The translations under genes and the position numbers were made by a program. From Metallyticus violacea (Eukaryota; Arthropoda; Insecta; Mantodea; Metallyticidae), in the NCBI GenBank assembly GCA_030762175.1, contig CM060830.1:47498501-47562500 (forward strand): a stretch of 64,000 nt of DNA. The letters are read 5' to 3'. Position 1 is the first letter of the stretch, and each line of letters opens with the position of its first letter. The notes under the pieces are model-generated. The model had not been told where the DNA came from, searched no databases, and saw nothing but the letters and a program-made list of their open reading frames with translations. This document shows, one piece after another, positions 58,394-64,000 of the stretch.

Positions 58394-58921
58394 CTCGCGA
58401 TAATCACAAACTGTGTGAACAAAAGAAAACAGATGATTCTCTTGCATGACCAAATGAGAGTCTCTGATTTGTCAATTGTTTGTTTTGTTTTTCAGATTGT
58501 TAAAAAAAAAAAGAATGTAGATTTTGCTGCCTTTGGTTTCAACCCCGGTTTTCAATATGAAAATTAATCATTTACAGCTGCTTTTGCTTCTCAGAACGAG
58601 AGAATTCAACAATGCCATTAGATAAATGTATTTAAAAATTAGGGATTGGTTAATTTGCTTCTGGGCATATCAACTAGTCTACTACGATTTACTTAATGGT
58701 TTTCTGGTGTTAATATTCAGTAAATGATCAGAAACAAATTGCTTTTTTCAATATGATCTCCTTCCAACTCAACTTGCAAATCTTGATCACTCTTATAGCC
58801 TATTGCACATTGGCACTTTCGTTCAGGACGGTCATAAAAATATAGAATACAGTCTCAGATGTGATTTCGTTCTTCACTGAGCCATGTATACATTAACACA
58901 AAGCGCTTGGTACAGAAACGG

Positions 58922-59640
58922 TGTAAAACTTTCCACGTTTGATTTTGGACTTTAAACAGAGTATGAAAGCCTATCCTTGTAATGTTACATTTACCAACTT
59001 CAGTTCCCATTCGCTCAAAGACAATTAAAGCTAATGAAATTGAATTTTTACAGAATACAGATGCATATAATTGAAATTTGGTGATCTATTTTCACTACTA
59101 TACCGTGATTCTGAAGTCAATTATAAACTATTTTCAATTGCTTTTGCTTTTTCTATATTTTTTCCAACTTTTTTTTTTATCTAGCTCTACCACAATAGCA
59201 TCATGAAAATTGGCAAAAATTCAAAGTGCATGACTTATACATATCCTTAAAAAATTTAGTTTTTCAATAATTGAAAACATTATTTTTATAGAAAAACTGA
59301 CGTTTTACGGAAACACCAGCTAAAATGCTCCAATATTGTAAAACAATAAAGGATGAACATGCAAACAAACTGTCATTTTATGAAATACAACTTGTTCTAT
59401 CGTTCAAGACAAACCAAGGCCTTCTAGACCAAATAATTCCTGAGATATAGAATTTTAACTGAAAACAAGTGCGAAATAAATAAATGGATTCTACAGTGAC
59501 ATAATTAAAAATATTTAAAATACTTATAACTAATGACATTCCATTCCAAAATAAACAGAAAATTCCAAATATTAAAATAATACAAAAAAGAAAAACATAC
59601 TTTTTTGATTCCCCTTCCCTTTAATAGTTCTCTTAAACCA
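58922..59640. repeat. Dispersed repeat R1, copy 2
   Basis: Counterpart of 40105-40866 in the same orientation. It has an extra segment near 59460-59530 (around GATTCTACAGTGACATAATT) absent from copy 1. No ORF. Confidence 0.8.
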
Positions 59641-60955
59641 TAAATGAATCGATTATTGCAGAAAGGCTACAAATCGTTATTGTACGAAATTGAGTTTTAT
59701 ATTTGAATATGCATGTTACTTTTTCAAAAGTAAACTATAATTTGTAGGTAGACGGAGGGTTTTAGAAAAAATGCAGGCACGTCAAATCTTGCTTATTAAA
59801 AGAATTTATTTTATCAATGCCAATTCTTTCCATAGTCATTGTTGCGCGAGTTTTGACGCCATCATAGAAAAATTTTAAGCTAGAAAATATTTTTTCAAAT
59901 TTTCTGAAAGTGCACCTTTTTATCACACTGCACATTTGATTTGTATGTTAGCACTTGAGTTTGAAAATTATCAAATCACACTTCTGTATAAAATAAATTA
60001 AGGTGCAATCATAAAACGTGAAGGAAAAAAACACACATAAAATTAACTTCTATGACGTTACAGCTCATGCAACAATGACTACGGAAAGTTTTATCATTTA
60101 TATAACTATTCCTTTTTTTAACATAAAATTTGACGTCTTTGCATTTTTTATAAAATTTTCTAACTACATGTCAAACTGTTTTATACATTCGTTTTTGAAT
60201 AACAGTCCACACAGAAATGTCAGAGCATATCTCGGGCGTTCCTGCAGAAATATCATGTGTCATTGACTGATGCCCTTCCTGCATGAATCAATTTGACAGT
60301 GTTTGCAATACTGTTTTCTCCCGCGCTTAAGTAAAAGCTACTTAATGCATATATCATATAATCGATTGTTGTGTAATTTGGTGTTTACAGACAGGAATCT
60401 TGGTGAATATCAAATAGTAATTCCTTCAGTTTTGAAAGTGAACAAAAAGGGAAACAGAGGACTAAAATGCGGATAAATATTTAAGAAACATCACGTGTAA
60501 GTGAATAGTTGAAGAACAATGGGTTCAAATTAAAGTTATTCCAAATATATGAACTCATAATGTTAATTTATTATACATAATATCAGAGCATTCTTACATG
60601 TATCATCAGGGTAAAGCAAAAAATTGGTCTATTTCTTAATGAATTATTACATTAAAAACATCCCAGAAAATGGACAGAGTTTCCTCTCTTATGTTGATGA
60701 CTGTACTGATCAAAGTAAGAACATTGCAATGGTTCGAAGTTGCCTATTTATGGCTTCAAGAAAAACTTCCATTAATTTCCTGTAGGAGGACACCGTTTTC
60801 TCTGTAACGACAGAAACTTCGGTGTCGTAAAGAAAGTCGTAAGACGCTATGATTGAATTTACCTCCTTGAAGAATACTCGTATAGTGATATATTAGAGAG
60901 GCGTCACTGAAGTTTACAGCCAAAAACACCGACAAGGCTCAAAATAATATATTCC
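59641..60955. other. No recognised feature
   Basis: AT-rich; the frame 60018-60266 is AT-driven and unrecognised. Confidence 0.4.
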
Positions 60956-60959
60956 AAAA

Positions 60960-61260
60960 GTTAATGTCCTGTTCATTACAAAATAACACACCGTTCAATG
61001 TCACGTATGGGAAATAATGTCTTCCTCTCTTTCCAAGTGGATTAATTTGGAATATAACTGGTTCTTAGTAGGTCAGGAGGTCACAGAATAATTCATTGAT
61101 AGTTTCAGCTTCTGCGTCACAAATTATCCACACTTTCTACACACCCTGCATGGCCAATGGGTAAGGTGCCCATCAAATTGAAAAATGTGTACATATTGAA
61201 AGTGAAAAAGCCGAGTTAGCAAAGTATTTTAACTAATAATTCATTCGAGCAAAAGGGGAA
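60960..61260 (-). pseudogene. Possible jockey/I-like LINE C-terminal remnant
   Basis: Minus-strand translation with one frameshift gives HLTHWPCRVCRKCG (about 61128-61172) followed by CDAEAETINELFCDL (about 61078-61125). The C-x2-C...E-T-x-x-x-L-x-C-D order is that of the zinc knuckle after RNase H in jockey/I-type LINEs. There G-H...C-R-x-C-G-x-x-x-E-T-x-x-H-L-L-C-D is usual; here the histidine is replaced by asparagine. Short and decayed, no ORF. Confidence 0.4.
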
Positions 61261-61659
61261 TGCTTGTAGTTTAGTAATAGTTTTATGAAGAGGCAAATCA
61301 TTGAAAACCATAATTTATACTTGTCTTCCTATTCTCGTATTGTTTTACAACTAATGATATTCTCTTTAGTAAAAATAATCTTTCCAATTTTTTTTCTCTC
61401 TTCTGTAAAATTGAAATTTGGTGACTCTGACCTGTCTGCAATGACAATCCAAACGCGAGAAAACCATCTGGAGTGCATTTTCAACGTTTCATGAAGGCCC
61501 ATTAATTAAAACTGCTCCTTATATTTTTCTCCCTCAACTTTTAACAATTCTGTTATATTGGGTAATAGGGTGATTCTAAAATAACTCCACTTAAATTTGT
61601 CATTCATCAAACACACCATTATTTGCGAGATCCTTGAGAATTACCTCATGTCTCTTTGA

Positions 61660-62000
61660 CATAGCTTTCGAGATCCCTAACAATTGATGGGCCTGTAGCC
61701 TGTTGCATTCAATGCGGGGAAGAAATCTCTCATGGAGCAATCATAGAGATTCTGTTGAATTTAACTGAATATTTACTAGCATGTCTGCTTAGAGTTCTAA
61801 GAACTAGCATGTAGTTTTCTCTACCCTGGTTTGCCCTCCCAAAGAAATGCTTCACCATTACTTTGCCTACAGACAGAGGCGGAGAATCTGAGACTTTCAC
61901 GCACTACTGGCATGTTTTCCCATGGAGTTATGACTCATCCCTGGTGACACATCTGCTTTCTGAAAAAAAACTTCCTCCATCAACAAAGACACGCAACTTC
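61660..62000 (-). pseudogene. Weak mariner-like transposase trace
   Basis: The minus-strand frames give VTPGMSHNSMGKHASSA, then AKVMVKHFFGRANQG (about 61828-61872). These recall the segment of mariner/SETMAR-type proteins in which a W-x-x-x-x-S-P stretch is followed by A-x-K-V-M-x-x-x-F-W-D. The catalytic blocks are not recognisable. Judged by eye only. Confidence 0.3.
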
Positions 62001-62111
62001 TGAAATGTCTTTATTGAAGCAATCTTTTGTTCAGGAATCAACAGACGTATCTATCGCCCCATGGGAACAAACTTCTGTACTATTTGCTATATAACAGCTA
62101 AAGAGTTTTCA

Positions 62112-62350
62112 TATAAAATATGGACCACCTCCATGATCTTTCAGCGTGTTCTTCCTCCAAATCCGGAGGTCTCCGGTTCGAATCCCCTAAGTTCAGTTGC
62201 CTGGTTTTTCTGTAGTTTTTTCTTGCCGTGAAAAGGTAAATAAATTTCAGAATAGCTCTAAACGTTGTGGACTCTAGCCTCATATCACCAAAGATTCATT
62301 CATCGTCTCAGACCTTCGGTGTTATGAGGAACGTTAAACAGTATAAATAC
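62112..62350 (+). mobile_element. SINE-C, single copy
   Basis: A B-box-like CTCCGGTTCGAATCCCCTAA at about 62170-62190 is preceded by a poorly conserved A-box region. The body contains TTTTTTCTTGCCGTGAAAAG and CTCAGACCTTCGGTGTTATG. It ends GAGGAACGTTAAACAGTATA. The body differs from SINE-A and SINE-B, but the position and the CGTTAAAC 3' signature are similar. Family status rests on this one copy. Confidence 0.65.
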
Positions 62351-63950
62351 GTAATATTTGTACAAGACTTCTCAGTATTTTTGTTAGAATTTGTAGTTTA
62401 ATGCATAGTCTAGTCAAAACATAATGTATTTATTTTTATGAAAGAAAAAAAAAACGATTTTTAAATTTCCTACTGAGTTCTTACCTCAGACTATCTTTCT
62501 ACTGTGTTGGTTCTGTCGCTGAGGCGCACACTCATAGACGGAATGAAGATGAATGACGAAATGCAAGCTAAATCTGTGCCAGATAAATATTAACCCTTTC
62601 TGAAAATGGATTGAGAAAAAACCAAAGTCAGGTTGGCCCACAGATGAAATTCCTTTTAAAGTACCGAAATTGTTTTTTTCCTTAATCTTTAACTTAAATG
62701 TAATCAGAACAATTTAAATTATCATTTTTAGCGTACGGAAAATTATTTTTGTTATTGATATGTCATTATTTGAATATTAAAAGATTTAGTAAACAAATAG
62801 TTTCAATAGACATTGTATTATTTAGAGTGTATAGTGCCTTTTTAATGAAAATGTATAACGTTTCTTCAGCTGATAAATTCTTTCTCAAACGAAACTTTTT
62901 TTTTCTCTCAAGCATGTTGCTTTCAAGACAGGTGTATAGTGTATTGCACATTGCTTTGTCAAAACTGTTTGAAAAACCCTGAGGCAGTTATGCTATTCTG
63001 AAATTTTGTTTGAAAAATAACTGTCTTTAAATACAAGTTCTCTGAACTATTTACATTCTCTGATCATAGGACTTCAAGAGTGCAAGGTGTACTTTCTCAA
63101 GGCTATTTTTACTCCTACGCCACAAAAATACTTGCTCTGTTGCAATATCCAGCTCCACCCACTCATGACTTGACAGAATCGTTGCACAAGGTAGACTGAG
63201 AACAACAGAGGGCTATTACGTCACCCTGACCGCCACGGTTCACGGAGCCCTGTAACAGTCTTGTTTCTAAGTTTGCAAACAGCTGTGAAAGGTCGGTGTG
63301 TAGTGGCAAAGTCAAGTTTGCAGTCTTTGTTTAGTCATCCTGGTTGCCCAATTTAACATTGAATAAAGAAATCCGTTAATAAATATGCAGCTACAATACC
63401 AAATACTCTTAGGATGTAATTGGTATATCTATCAGATGGTTTATGAAATGTATTATTTCCTGTGTTAATTTAACTATCTTTCCTCTGTTAATCACATATT
63501 ATATCATGTTTAATATGTGGCCATAGGACTTAGTAAATCATTACTGCAACTAGAACTAAAAATATGTTAATCTTTCTCCTGTTACAAGACATTAAACAAT
63601 TCTACGTTCCTTCTTAAAAAATCATTTCATATATTAATAAAACCTTTAAAAGTTATAAGACCAGAAAAAGTGCATTAAAACGGATTGACATTTTATCTAA
63701 ACTAACATACATCTCAATTAAGTATTTATAATTATTTATATGGGTCTGTCTTTGAATTTATGAAAATGTTTTGCAATTCATTTTTATTTTTGGACATTAT
63801 GAACACAGTAATGAAAACTTAAAACAAGAAAAACATGTCTTAAAATGAAATATAAGTCATATGTACCTATTTTGCCGGAACGTTTTGATTTTAATGCATT
63901 TATATCGTTTTAAAAACACGTTGAAGTAAAACGTTCTGTTAATCATTAAC
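62351..63950. other. No recognised feature
   Basis: AT-rich. A GC-richer patch lies at about 63170-63330 with TTACGTCACC (half CRE-like) and CAAACAGCTGTGAAAGG. Possible regulatory DNA, unsupported otherwise. Confidence 0.35.
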
Positions 63951-63951
63951 G

Positions 63952-64000
63952 GCAGAGTACTACCGTAGCTCAAATGGTAACGTTTGGAATTCGCATTGGG
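63952..64000 (+). mobile_element. SINE-D-like head cut by the window end
   Basis: AGAGTACTACCGTAGCTCAAATGG resembles the head of the 36.0 kb element (GCACGGTAGCTCAGATGGTAA). Only the A-box half is visible, so a tRNA gene cannot be excluded, but the similarity favours a SINE. Confidence 0.5.

Overview
This is 64 kb of AT-rich, gene-poor eukaryotic nuclear DNA. The transposable-element mix points to an arthropod: several tRNA-headed SINE families, degraded mariner-like transposases of the types common in insects and arachnids, and fragments of several non-LTR retrotransposon (LINE) lineages. I cannot tell insect from arachnid, and I name no species. I see no confident host protein-coding gene, no functional tRNA or rRNA, no CRISPR array and no operon-like organisation. 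Almost every long open frame is either chance or part of a repeat.

Four tRNA-derived SINE families are visible; the names are mine. SINE-A has a tRNA-Ser/Leu-like head and is about 280 bp, with nine full or partial copies. SINE-B has a tRNA-Val-like head and is about 290 bp, with nine copies. SINE-C is a single copy with only a B-box-like half. SINE-D has a different head (GTAGCTCA A-box) and appears twice, once cut by the window end. Several A and B copies keep clear 10-14 bp target-site duplications (TSDs). One SINE-B sits in an older SINE-A, and one SINE-A sits inside one copy of another dispersed repeat.

DNA transposons: at least seven mariner-like (IS630-Tc1-mariner) transposase remnants lie near 10.1, 13.4, 16.2, 26.6-27.0 (minus), 32.1-33.2, 34.3-34.7 (minus) and 41.8-42.3 kb. 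Another is near 55.4 kb (minus), with weaker traces near 9.9, 57.8 and 61.8 kb. All are frameshifted or truncated. The 32.1-33.2 kb element still has matching terminal inverted repeats and TA duplications. A 750 bp foldback element lies at 19.45-20.20 kb.

Retrotransposons: LINE coding remnants lie at 5.2-6.0 (plus), 8.3-8.9, 25.2-25.6, 29.0-30.0, 31.5-31.9 and about 61.0-61.3 kb (all minus). The 29-30 kb copy has an uninterrupted 309-codon 3' coding segment ending almost directly in a (TAA)n tail, so it is the youngest LINE here. Two unclassified dispersed repeats occur in pairs: R1 at 40.1-40.9 and 58.9-59.6 kb, and R2 at 23.7-24.6 and 53.8-54.9 kb.

Region by region: 0-4 kb looks unique; 4-18.6 kb is dense with SINE, LINE and mariner debris; 18.6-34.8 kb has no recognisable SINE and holds the foldback, R2 copy 1, LINE fragments and some GC-richer islands; 34.8-58 kb is again SINE-rich with long microsatellites; 58-64 kb holds R1 copy 2, weak LINE and mariner traces, SINE-C and SINE-D. 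The host-like candidates are weak: a splice-bounded open segment at 6993-7093, a 51-codon signal-peptide-like small ORF at 44181-44336, an unrecognised 95-codon ORF at 27359-27646, and GC-richer blocks that could be conserved non-coding DNA.
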